From Acidovorax sp. (GTDB lineage Bacteria; Pseudomonadota; Gammaproteobacteria; Burkholderiales; Burkholderiaceae_C): a DNA stretch of 34,343 bases. A model generated the notes under the pieces. That model did no database searches and was not told where the DNA came from. It was given only the letters and a program-made list of their open reading frames with translations. The number at the start of each line of letters is the position of its first letter. Position 1 is the stretch's first letter. Below are positions 17,101 through 23,525 of the stretch, in pieces. Location: contig NZ_JALEGG010000156.1 in NCBI RefSeq assembly GCF_022763525.1, positions 1-34,343 on the forward strand, read 5' to 3'. Made by a program: the position numbers and the translations under genes.

Positions 17101-18552
17101 CACCGCAGCGCCGCCGCCGAACTGGCTGAAGTCCACGGTCACGCCGGTGATGCCGCTGTTGTTGTCGCCGCCAGCGGTGTTGTTCCAGGTGGCTGTGACG
17201 GTGTCGCCGATCTTGTAGGCCCCACCGGTGCCTGTGGCGCCCGAGATGCTGATGCGGCCGTCCGTGACGTTGGGCAGCGGGGCCACCGCACCCTGGATCG
17301 TGAAGCTGCGGAATTCAAAGAAGGGCTTGCTACTGGAGCCGCTGTTGGTGTCGAAAACCAGCTTGAACGCCTTGAGCTTGACGCCCGAGAAACTGGCCAG
17401 CTGGCCAGGCCCGAAATTGAAGGATTCGCCCGCGGTTCCCGTTCCCGTCAGGACGCTTGACGAGACGGTGGTGTCGTTCGGCAGGATGCCGATGACCTGC
17501 ACATTGGTGAATTGCCCAGTGCCGTACTCGCCAGCAGCCAACCCGGTGAGTTCGAATGTTCCGGTGTTGACGCCGTCTGCCGCCACGTGGAAATACGTGC
17601 CGGTGGTGGTGGTGTTGTACCCAGTCTGCAGATAGGCGGGATTGGGTGCTAAGGAATAGATGCTGATGTTGGAAATGGGCGTGCCGCCAATGTCTTTGCC
17701 CGTCACGACAAAGTCCGTGGAGTTCAGGCTGGTGTTGTTGTCCGTCCAGCCCGACGAAAAGGTCTTGGTGCCATCCGATGCCACCAGCACGTGCGAGAAA
17801 TCCTTCAGCGCCTTGTCCGAGAACGCCACGGTGGTTTCGATGTTTCCGCGCACCACCTCCAGGTCCCAGTCACCTCCCAGCGCGGGGCTGCCCGTGAGGT
17901 TGCTGGACGCCGCCACATCCAGACCCGTGTGCTGCTGAATGATGTCCAGCAATCCGTCGCCCTCGGCGCCCGCCGCCATGTCGCAGCCATAGAACAGCAG
18001 GTCGGCGCCGGGGCGCACCGCTTCGCGCAGGGTGGACAGCGCGGCCAATTCCTCGTGGGCGTTTTCGGGCGTGATGCGGCTGCTGCCCAGCAAAAGCACC
18101 CCAGCGCTGGCGTGCGAAACCACGTGGATGGCCGCCAGATTGCGATGGCGGCGCAAGGCATCGGCCAGCTGGGGCAGGCCGGGGCGCGAGGGATCGATTT
18201 CCACCGCCACCACCCCGGGCTTGAGGCCGCGGTACAGCGTGGCCTTGTCGTTGACCGCCCCGTCGATGACCACCAGTTCGGTGGTCACGGACGGCTGCAC
18301 GATCTCCAGGCCCGCAATGTCGGCCGGTTCAGCAGCCTGCCGCTGCCGGGGGCTCGCAGCCTGGGGTTTCTGGCGCGCATGAGGCAGGCGGGGCGCATGC
18401 AGCGCGGTGTGCAGGGCATCCACCTGAAGACGTGCATGGCTGCGCGGCTGGTAGCCGCCACGCAGAAGGTAGCCCCCGGCCGCGGTGGCGGCAGCATGGG
18501 CGGCAAAAGGGAACAGCAGCGTGGAAAGGCCGCCAAGCAGGGCACGATTCAT
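14179..18552 (-). CDS. Giant DUF4347 / Ig-like / Fn3 repeat surface protein with CTERM tail
   Basis: 1457 residues. In order: a hydrophobic signal peptide (1-22, LLFPFAAHAA); a DUF4347 domain (about 92-255) with IHVVSHAS (His146) and LLFYGCDMA (Cys190); a beta-rich region (260-425); two 110-residue Ig-like tandem repeats beginning DGRISISGATG at 431 and 541; a related Ig-like domain (about 650-750); three composite units of 176-178 residues from 756, each an Fn3-like domain (PGAPTIGTA...) plus a domain with QTITFANPGAQNYGT; a choice-of-anchor-type domain (QFWKFGPATAG, DNGVGDANAAVGSIQDP); and a tail VPVNNPWALAALAALLAGLG then RRR, like IPTL/PEP-CTERM sorting signals. It should be exported and anchored or released by an exosortase-type enzyme. 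Its start overlaps the upstream sulfotransferase stop (ATGA), so it is last in the island operon. Its role is unknown; adhesin or structural filament is plausible. Confidence 0.88.
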   Translation of the reverse strand: MNRALLGGLSTLLFPFAAHAAATAAGGYLLRGGYQPRSHARLQVDALHTALHAPRLPHARQKPQAASPRQRQAAEPADIAGLEIVQPSVTTELVVIDGAVNDKATLYRGLKPGVVAVEIDPSRPGLPQLADALRRHRNLAAIHVVSHASAGVLLLGSSRITPENAHEELAALSTLREAVRPGADLLFYGCDMAAGAEGDGLLDIIQQHTGLDVAASSNLTGSPALGGDWDLEVVRGNIETTVAFSDKALKDFSHVLVASDGTKTFSSGWTDNNTSLNSTDFVVTGKDIGGTPISNISIYSLAPNPAYLQTGYNTTTTGTYFHVAADGVNTGTFELTGLAAGEYGTGQFTNVQVIGILPNDTTVSSSVLTGTGTAGESFNFGPGQLASFSGVKLKAFKLVFDTNSGSSSKPFFEFRSFTIQGAVAPLPNVTDGRISISGATGTGGAYKIGDTVTATWNNTAGGDNNSGITGVTVDFSQFGGGAAVAATNSANTWTATYTITSGAIDATNRNVSVTATNAGGNTTTADTTNATVDSIAPTVTDGRISISGATGFGGAFKIGDTVTATWNNTAGGDNNSDTISSATVNFTQFGGGAAVAASNSSGTWTATYTIVAGAIAATNRNVTVTATDNAGNATSSSDTTNATVDNIAPAVSSIVVSGSPGSGDTSMAFTVNFSESVANISTDDFTLVGTGSAAGSIASVSASTGSSVDVNITGISGSGTLKINLNGGTNIVDGVGNSAPAFTAGSTHTVNVLTAPGAPTIGTATAGDAQASVTFSAPVSNGGSAITTYTATANPGGATGSCAGPAACVATVTGLTNGLSYTFTVTATNGVGTSAPSAASNAVTPKGNQTITFANPGAQNYGTAPTLSATATSGLAVTFSSSTTGVCTITPTGTLTFVTAGSCTIDADQSGNGTWNAAATVSRTFTVNAIVPGAPTIGTATAGDTAATVTFTAPASTGGAAITGYTATANPGGATGTAAASPISVTGLTNGVAYTFTVTATNSAGTGPASAASNAVTPKAAQTITFANPGAQNYGTSPDLSVLGGGASATSGLPVTFTSSTTGVCTITSGGVLTFITAGTCTINADQAGNASYLPATQVSRSFTVNPIVPGAPTIGTAIAGDTQASVAFTAPTNTGGTTITGYTVTVSPPHVAPVNGAASPIVVNGLTNGQAYTFTVTADNVAGTGPASAPSNSVTPAATQTITFNNPGPQNFGTSPTLTATSDSGLTPTFTSSTLSVCTITPTGVLTFLTAGTCTINADQPGNGSYLAAPQVTRSFAVIAVLSVSGPVPGMVGTGTATLSGGGATCTLSPGATGFMTPATTPPGRTLPHGGFAFLATGCTGSVTLTLVYPEALPTGVQFWKFGPATAGAPTSTWFTWSGATLSADRLTVSYTVADNGVGDANAAVGSIQDPFAPALAAAGAIGVPVNNPWALAALAALLAGLGLHRRRAGVRNVQR
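14700..16287 (-). repeat. Three in-frame 528-534-base repeats in the giant gene
   Basis: The units begin at 16287, 15759 and 15225, each with the codons for PGAPTIGTA. Spacings are 528 and 534 bases (176 and 178 residues). Each encodes an Fn3-like plus a QTITF-domain. Nucleotide identity is high enough in places, such as the GATGGT(C/G)GG blocks, to allow recombination. Confidence 0.85.
16603..17262 (-). repeat. Two in-frame 330-base Ig-like repeats in the giant gene
   Basis: Copies start at 17262 and 16932, exactly 330 bases (110 residues) apart. Each encodes DGRISISGATG, IGDTVTATWNNTAGGDNNS and FGGGAAVAA blocks. Confidence 0.88.
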
Positions 18553-19406
18553 GGAGTGTCCTTGAGGGTTTGCGTGTTCTGAGCGTTGGCCCGACGGGGG
18601 GCGACGATGCTGGCCGAGGTACCGGTCTGGTCTTGCCAGAAGTCCATCTCCTGGTACTTCGCGAAAAGATCGGGCGGAAGGATACTGCGGCGCGGCTTGA
18701 ACGCCACCTTTTTTTTGACATCGTGCAGACCCTTGACGCCCAGGTTCTGGTCGAACTCGTTTTCCGAGTACTCGACATTGTCGAAGTCATGCTCGAACCA
18801 GGGCTCGCCGATGAAGCGATAGATCAGCTCCAGCGTGCGCCGGGGGTGTTGGGTGAGCAGGTCGTAGTCCACTAGCAGCAACCGGTCGGAATACTCGCCG
18901 TAGTAGGCTTCTTTCAGCGCGGTCCACGCGCTGCCCACGGAGCCGCCGGCGGACATCATGACCTCGCAGCGCGAGTAGACCGTCTGCCGGCTCCCCGCGT
19001 TGTACATGCGGCTGTAGTCAAAGGGGTTTTTGCGATGGATGACCTCGAAGCTGTCCATCACCCACGCGGGGTTGCGCACGCAGCAGATCATCTTGAAGCC
19101 GTCCACCAGCGCCACCAGCTGGTGCATGCGCGCCGTCCAATGCCGGTTGGTATCGAAGATGACGGACTCCGTCTTGTCGGCGTAGTAGGCGTCGATCAAG
19201 GCGCGGCAGATGGCCTTGCGCTTGGCCGTGTCGAAAAAGGAATAGGACTCGCTGCCGGCCCCCATCTGTTCCAGCGCCCCGTTGACGAGACTGGCCACGG
19301 GGCTGCTCATGGCGGCGTGAAAGCGCGGGTTCTGGCGCAGGATGCCCGCGAGCAGGGTGGACCCTGAACGCGGGAGACCGGAAATGAAATGCAGTGTCTG
19401 CGGCAT
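18549..19406 (-). CDS. Sulfotransferase family protein (island copy 2)
   Basis: 285 residues. The 5'-phosphosulfate loop is at the extreme N-terminus, FISGLPRSGSTLLAGIL (Arg13-Thr17), and the 3'-phosphate motif is CVRNPAWVMDSF (Arg111 to Ser119). These bind PAPS, the sulfate donor. The rest (YSFFDTAKRKAICRALIDA; LLLVDYDLLTQHPRRTLELIYRFIGEP) matches sulfotransferases of the Sulfotransfer_1/3 type that act on proteins, sugars or small molecules. There is no signal peptide, so it acts in the cytoplasm. ATG 19406 is chosen because it begins immediately before the donor-binding strand; GTG 19454 would add 16 residues. It lies between the collar genes and the giant surface protein, which are its obvious candidate substrates. 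It overlaps the latter by ATGA. Confidence 0.92.
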   Translation of the reverse strand: MPQTLHFISGLPRSGSTLLAGILRQNPRFHAAMSSPVASLVNGALEQMGAGSESYSFFDTAKRKAICRALIDAYYADKTESVIFDTNRHWTARMHQLVALVDGFKMICCVRNPAWVMDSFEVIHRKNPFDYSRMYNAGSRQTVYSRCEVMMSAGGSVGSAWTALKEAYYGEYSDRLLLVDYDLLTQHPRRTLELIYRFIGEPWFEHDFDNVEYSENEFDQNLGVKGLHDVKKKVAFKPRRSILPPDLFAKYQEMDFWQDQTGTSASIVAPRRANAQNTQTLKDTP

Positions 19407-19477
19407 GTGGGAATAGGCACTGAGAACACGCCCCCGAAGCGGCCACTCAGCCACCCGGGAGCGTTGTGCAGGCAGCG

Positions 19478-20014
19478 TCAGTTGCGGGCGGGGTACTCGC
19501 CCTGCAAAGCGATGCAGTAGTTCAGCACCAAGAAGGGCTGCCGATTTTCATGGGGCAGTGTCCCGCCACTGGGCAGCAGCGTGTTGGGCGCCATGGCGGC
19601 CGAGGGGCTGCCGCCCGTCTGCATGTATTGAATGGTGCCGGTGCCCCCCCGCACATCGCGGCTCAGGTAGCACGTGCCGTTGGGTGCGGTTTCGGTGCCG
19701 GCATTGTTCATGCCAGTGATCTGGTGGCTGTGCATCGGTATTTCGGTGGACAGCAACGTCACGTTGTCGGACCCTTGCGTCTCCCCGAGGACCCATTCGC
19801 TCAGGCCCGGACCTTGGCCGGGGCTGACGATCACGCGGCTTTGCAGGTTGGGCAGGCCGAACGTGACCCTCCCATCTCCTCCGTAGTAGGTTCCGATGAT
19901 CGAGAACAAAGCCGTGTTGCTGGAGATAGCCAGCAGCTGGCCATTGCACAGTGCCCAGTTCTTGGGCGCGAAGTTGAAGGGAAATGCCCGGATTTCCCCG
20001 ATGAACTGATCCAT
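19478..20014 (-). CDS. Phage tail collar-domain (Mdp-like) protein, third of three
   Basis: 178 residues. The collar fold is seen in MDQFIGEIRAFPFNFAPKNW, CNGQLLAI, NTALFSIIGTYYGGDGRVTF, LPNLQSR, the metal-binding-type MHSH (His95, His97), LPHENRQPFLVLNYCIAL and the end GEYPARN. Tail-collar proteins include short tail-fibre tips and the bacterial microcystin-related Mdp proteins; their function outside phages is largely unknown. ATG 20014 has AGGAGC upstream. It follows the second collar gene by 16 bases. There is no signal peptide. GLPNLQSR departs from the LPDLRGR of its two paralogues, so it is the most diverged copy in that motif. Confidence 0.92.
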   Translation of the reverse strand: MDQFIGEIRAFPFNFAPKNWALCNGQLLAISSNTALFSIIGTYYGGDGRVTFGLPNLQSRVIVSPGQGPGLSEWVLGETQGSDNVTLLSTEIPMHSHQITGMNNAGTETAPNGTCYLSRDVRGGTGTIQYMQTGGSPSAAMAPNTLLPSGGTLPHENRQPFLVLNYCIALQGEYPARN

Positions 20015-20030
20015 AAGGTGCTCCTGTCGC

Positions 20031-20558
20031 TCAGTTGCGGGTGGGGTAGATGCCTTCGACGGCAATGATGTAGTTGATGGCCATGCTGGGCATGATGTTG
20101 GTATGCGGCTGGCTGCCGCCGGCAGGCGTCACGGCGTTGGCCGCCATGGCCTGCGGCTGGGGGTCGGTGGCGGGCGGCGGGCCATAGAACTTGTCCGACC
20201 CCGTCTGCGCGAACAGTTGCCCGGCTGGCTGGGCACTGGTCGCCGTGGCGGTGCTTGCGTTGAGCGTGTGGGTGTGCTGCGGCATCTGGTTGGGCACCAG
20301 GGTGACGTTCTCGCTGCCGTACACCCCCCCGATCACCCGGTTCGTCAGGCCCGGGCCCTGCCCCTGCCCGACCGGCACCCGGCCCCGCAGGTCCGGCAGG
20401 GCGAACGTGGATTGGCCATCGCCGCCGTAGGTCGTTCCGATGAGTGAGAACAGCGTGTCGTACTGGCTGATGCTGAGCACAGCGCCGTTGCACAGCATCC
20501 AGCCCCGCGGCGCAAAGGTGCCGGCAAAAAGGCGGATATCGCCGATAAAGCTTTCCAT
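20031..20558 (-). CDS. Phage tail collar-domain (Mdp-like) protein, second of three
   Basis: 175 residues. It starts MESFIGDIRLFAGTFAPRGW and continues with CNGAVLSISQYDTLFSLIGTTYGGDG in pieces, FALPDLRGR, VGQGQGPGLTNR, MPQHTHTL (His95, His97), GGSQPHTN and IAVEGIYPTRN. This is the same plan as its neighbours. Unlike the other two it has NYIIAVEG, lacking the cysteine of NYCIA, and SQYDTLF instead of NTNTALF, so the copies are not interchangeable duplicates. The segment before GGSQPH (FYGPPPATDPQPQAM) is proline-rich. The gap to the first collar gene is 47 bases. Collar proteins often form trimers with shared His-metal sites; that is family knowledge, not visible here. Confidence 0.92.
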   Translation of the reverse strand: MESFIGDIRLFAGTFAPRGWMLCNGAVLSISQYDTLFSLIGTTYGGDGQSTFALPDLRGRVPVGQGQGPGLTNRVIGGVYGSENVTLVPNQMPQHTHTLNASTATATSAQPAGQLFAQTGSDKFYGPPPATDPQPQAMAANAVTPAGGSQPHTNIMPSMAINYIIAVEGIYPTRN

Positions 20559-20605
20559 GGTGTGTCTTTCAATCAGTGGATGGGTCGATCAGGCGGTCCG
20601 CCCCG

Positions 20606-21124
20606 TCAGTTGCGGGAAGGGTAGATCCCTGACACGGCGATGCAGTAGTTCAGCACCAGGGACGGCTGGCAGTTCTCGTGCGGTTGGCTGCCGCCCTGCG
20701 TACCGACACAGGCGGGCGACAGGGCCTGCACGGGACTGCTGGCCTCTGCGTACAGGTTCGCAGGGCTGCCGCCGGCCACGGCACCGCTGACCAGCGCTCC
20801 ATTGAACTCGGCGCTGTTGGCGTTGCCGGCTGCTGCCATCACGGCGTGGATGTGCGCCGGCATCTGGCTCGACGTCAGCGCCACCGTCTCTTGCCCTGCC
20901 ATGGTGCCTTGCGGTGCGCTGGGCGCTGCATGCGCGACAGCCCGCCCGCGCAGATCCGGAAGCTGGAACGTGGTGGTGCCGTTGCCGCCGTAGGTGGTGC
21001 CCAGCAGCGAGAACAGGGCCGTGTTCGTGTTGATGGGCAGTATCTGCCCCTGGCACGGCAACCAGCCCTTGGGCGGAAAGGGGTACGACATCAGGCGGAT
21101 CTCTCCGAGGTAAGGTTCTGACAT
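20606..21124 (-). CDS. Phage tail collar-domain (Mdp-like) protein, first of three
   Basis: 172 residues. It opens MSEPYLGEIRLMSYPFPPKGW and contains CQGQILPINTNTALFSLLG, TTYGGNGTTTFQLPDLRGR, MPAHIHAV (His91, His93), TQGGSQPHENCQPSLVLNY and CIAVSGIYPSRN. It lacks the GQGPGL stretch of copies two and three, having AHAAPSAPQGTMAGQ there. It is 5 bases downstream of the GNAT gene, so it is in the same transcript. All three collars end in Tyr-Pro-X-Arg-Asn, suggesting that the very C-terminus is functionally constrained. No export signal is present, so if it reaches the surface another route is needed. Confidence 0.93.
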   Translation of the reverse strand: MSEPYLGEIRLMSYPFPPKGWLPCQGQILPINTNTALFSLLGTTYGGNGTTTFQLPDLRGRAVAHAAPSAPQGTMAGQETVALTSSQMPAHIHAVMAAAGNANSAEFNGALVSGAVAGGSPANLYAEASSPVQALSPACVGTQGGSQPHENCQPSLVLNYCIAVSGIYPSRN

Positions 21125-21129
21125 GGGGT

Positions 21130-21705
21130 TCAGCCTTTCGTTGTGGTAGTAATGGACAAGGAATCCGCGTGCGCATCCTCCTGCGCGGCGCGGGGACGGA
21201 GATCAGTACCGGGAAGCCACCGCATCCGCCATTGAAGCGGCTGCTTGTCGGTGGGCTCGAAACCCAGCGCCAGGTACAGGCGCAGGGCGTTCTGGTTCAT
21301 AGGGTCCACACTCAGCGTGACCGCTTGACGACCGGCCGGCCGCATCCGTGCCTGAGCCTGCACCTGGAGCACCAGCGCGCGCCCATGGCCACGGCCGCGC
21401 GCGGACGGCGTCACCACGATGTCCACGATGTGCAGTGCGTCGCCTTCGTCGTGGACCATGAGGGAGCCCACGGGCTCCTCGCCGGCCAGCGCGATGAGGG
21501 TGGCGGCTGCAGGGAAGCGGCGTTCGTAGTCCGCCTGACGGCAGGCGTGCTGCTGGTCGATCAGTGCTTGCAGAGCGGCGGGCGGCAGGCCCAACGCCTG
21601 CAGGTGCGTGCAGCGCGAGGCGAAGAGCGCCCGCAGGAAGGGTGCGTCCTGCGAACCGCTCGGACGGGTGTGCAGGGGCGGCAGAGCCTTCGGATCAGCG
21701 GACAT
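21130..21705 (-). CDS. GNAT-family N-acetyltransferase
   Basis: 191 residues. The acetyl-CoA-binding motif A is IVDIVVTPSARGRGHGRALV (RGRGHG is the pyrophosphate loop), and the C-terminal MNQNALRLYLALGFEPTD is motif B. It transfers an acetyl group to an amine of unknown identity. ATG 21705 has GAGGTGG upstream and overlaps the end of the upstream sulfotransferase by 11 bases. It sits directly before the three collar genes, 5 bases from the first. Acetylation of a collar protein N-terminus or lysine is an attractive but untested idea. The 25 residues after the fold (about 167-191) are low in structure and end in TTTTKG. Confidence 0.9.
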   Translation of the reverse strand: MSADPKALPPLHTRPSGSQDAPFLRALFASRCTHLQALGLPPAALQALIDQQHACRQADYERRFPAAATLIALAGEEPVGSLMVHDEGDALHIVDIVVTPSARGRGHGRALVLQVQAQARMRPAGRQAVTLSVDPMNQNALRLYLALGFEPTDKQPLQWRMRWLPGTDLRPRAAQEDAHADSLSITTTTKG

Positions 21706-22882
21706 CGGCCACCTCGCGTTCTGGCTCGGCGTGCGCTGCGGGCGCGACAGGCCCGGTAGCCGCGAGCAGTGCCCGGTGCAGCGAAGACAGCCGCCGCGCG
21801 ATGGCCGTGGACTGGGCGGCATCGAACACCGCCGCCTTCCTCGCCCCGTCCGGCTCGAAGCGAATGCCCGGCAGCTTGGCGTTGCGCTGCATGCGCTGCG
21901 CGATCCGCCGCTGGCCTTCTAGGTCACAGCGCAGGCCGAACATCGCAGCCACCTGCCGCACGGTGCCGCCATCCAGCTGGCGGTAGTCGATGCAGGCGAC
22001 GCCCGGCTCCGCCGTCAGGTCGTGCAGGCCCTGCATCAGACCCTGCAGCACGCCGATGCGGTGTTCCAGCACCGAGCCTCCAGCGCCCTTCCCAAAAACC
22101 GGTGCCACGGCCGCAAGGGACGGGTCCCCCGACATGTGCCGGCCTGCCTGCGCCTGATGGGAGGCCAGGATCTCCACAGGGTCGCGCACCAGCGTCACCG
22201 CGGGCACGGTGGGGTAGGCGCTGCGCAGCAGCTGCGCATGGAAGATGTCCCACGCATTCCATTTGACGACCACCCGGCGGCCCGGAAACAGGATCGCCTT
22301 CAGGTCGAGCAGGCATTGCACATGCGCGCGCTTTTCCAGCGGGCTCAGCGCCGGGTCGACCAGGATCTCGGTCAACACCGGTGACTCGGAGAACACCGCC
22401 GCGCCGTCCAGCTCCGACAGGCAGCCGGACAGCAGCGTGGAACCACACCGCGAAAGGTGAAAGATGAAACCGGCCGGCTGGGCCCGGGGCACCCGTTGCG
22501 CGCACGCGGCCAGCGCTTGGAGCGAAGTTCTGGGCGTGACCAGCTGGTTCAGCGGGGTGCTCTGCCAGCAACGGCTCAAGTACTCGTCGTGGAAGGGCTC
22601 GGTGGGCGCGCCATCGGGCAGGCACCAGGCCAGCCGCTGGCTGCGCACATGGTAGCTGCGCGGCAGCCAATGCCCTGCCATGCCAGCCGCCACATCGGCG
22701 GGCACGTCCTCGCGGTTCAGTGTGTCGAGGGCCTGCAGGAGCTGTGCGTCGCTGTGGCCGTCCGCGCCCCAAAGGCGGCGCAGCACAGCCAGCAGGTCCG
22801 CCACCGAATGCGCCTGCCTGCACTGGGCCAGCTGTGCCTCCGAACCCAAGAGCGCATGGTACGCATTGCGCAGGTCAAGCAC
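21695..22882 (-). CDS. Sulfotransferase-like protein with extra N-terminal domain (island copy 1)
   Basis: 395 residues. The PAPS-binding loop FHLSRCGSTLLSG (about residues 142-154) and 3'-phosphate motif LVRDPVEILASHQ (Arg233, Ser241) are preceded by about 135 residues not seen in the second copy. That part includes WCLPDGAPTEPFHDEYLSRC and may recognise the acceptor. The start is GTG 22882: an AGGAGGG site lies 8 bases upstream, whereas the earlier in-frame GTG 22891 overlaps that site. It overlaps the preceding dioxygenase gene by 8 bases. It shares little with the other sulfotransferase beyond the donor motifs, so the two probably have different acceptors. Confidence 0.88.
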   Translation of the reverse strand: MLDLRNAYHALLGSEAQLAQCRQAHSVADLLAVLRRLWGADGHSDAQLLQALDTLNREDVPADVAAGMAGHWLPRSYHVRSQRLAWCLPDGAPTEPFHDEYLSRCWQSTPLNQLVTPRTSLQALAACAQRVPRAQPAGFIFHLSRCGSTLLSGCLSELDGAAVFSESPVLTEILVDPALSPLEKRAHVQCLLDLKAILFPGRRVVVKWNAWDIFHAQLLRSAYPTVPAVTLVRDPVEILASHQAQAGRHMSGDPSLAAVAPVFGKGAGGSVLEHRIGVLQGLMQGLHDLTAEPGVACIDYRQLDGGTVRQVAAMFGLRCDLEGQRRIAQRMQRNAKLPGIRFEPDGARKAAVFDAAQSTAIARRLSSLHRALLAATGPVAPAAHAEPEREVADVR

Positions 22883-23525
22883 GGAACACACCCTCCTGGA
22901 TATGGCGCACCAGCCAGGGGTTGGCCACGCAGTCCACGACGAGGTGGGTGCGAGCCCTGCGGCTGTGGTTCACCACCGCATGCTCCTCATCGGCGTTGAA
23001 GTACCAAAACTCGCCTTCGCGCATGGGGACTTCCTGGCCAGCGACGAAGAAATGCACATCCGGGTCGGTCCACACCGGCACGTGCAGGCGCGCCTCGCCG
23101 CAGCCCAGGTGCAGGCCATGGTCCCGGTGGGGCCGGATGCTGGCTCCGGCGTGCAGCCGCATCAGCCGCACGGACTTCTGCGGGCAAGCCAACTGGCCGA
23201 GCAGTTGCCCGATCACAGGGCAGGCATGGAGCGCCGGCAGGTCGTCCCATTCCTGCGCCGGGTCGTTCAGGGCGAAGCCCTGCAGGATCGGGTGCGCGCC
23301 GACGTGCTGCCGCTGGCAACGCAGGGGAATCACGTCCCATGTACCGTCGTAGTCACCGCGGTTGACATGCGGCAGCCAGTCGCGCTCCATCAGTTGCGAA
23401 ACTTCATCCTGCAGCGCAGCAATGGGCACGGGGATGTCCAGGCGCGAACACAGCGGTCCATGCGCCTCGGCCAGCTCTGGCACTTCGGCCAGCACCACGC
23501 CCTCCAGATCGATGGACGGGTTCAT
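22875..23525 (-). CDS. Aspartyl/asparaginyl beta-hydroxylase-family dioxygenase
   Basis: 216 residues. This is an Fe(II)/2-oxoglutarate oxygenase fold with [13 protein letters not shown] (metal ligands probably His133 and Asp135), a distal His182 in EEHAVVNHS, and an arginine in [11 protein letters not shown] for 2-oxoglutarate. Known family members hydroxylate Asp or Asn in proteins, or lipids (LpxO type). There are no membrane helices, unlike LpxO, which favours a soluble protein or peptide substrate. The start overlaps the cysC stop (ATGA). Carried in one operon with sulfotransferases, an acetyltransferase and collar proteins, it looks like part of a protein- or metabolite-modification set. 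Confidence 0.88.
   Translation of the reverse strand: MNPSIDLEGVVLAEVPELAEAHGPLCSRLDIPVPIAALQDEVSQLMERDWLPHVNRGDYDGTWDVIPLRCQRQHVGAHPILQGFALNDPAQEWDDLPALHACPVIGQLLGQLACPQKSVRLMRLHAGASIRPHRDHGLHLGCGEARLHVPVWTDPDVHFFVAGQEVPMREGEFWYFNADEEHAVVNHSRRARTHLVVDCVANPWLVRHIQEGVFRA

Noticed and set aside
16309-17460. Plus-strand open frame opposite the Ig-repeat region
   Set aside because: It mirrors the repeats of the giant gene and has no coding signature of its own.
19478-21124. Prophage or phage-tail-like particle
   Set aside because: Only collar-domain proteins are present. There is no sheath, tube, baseplate, lysis, capsid or integrase gene in the window.
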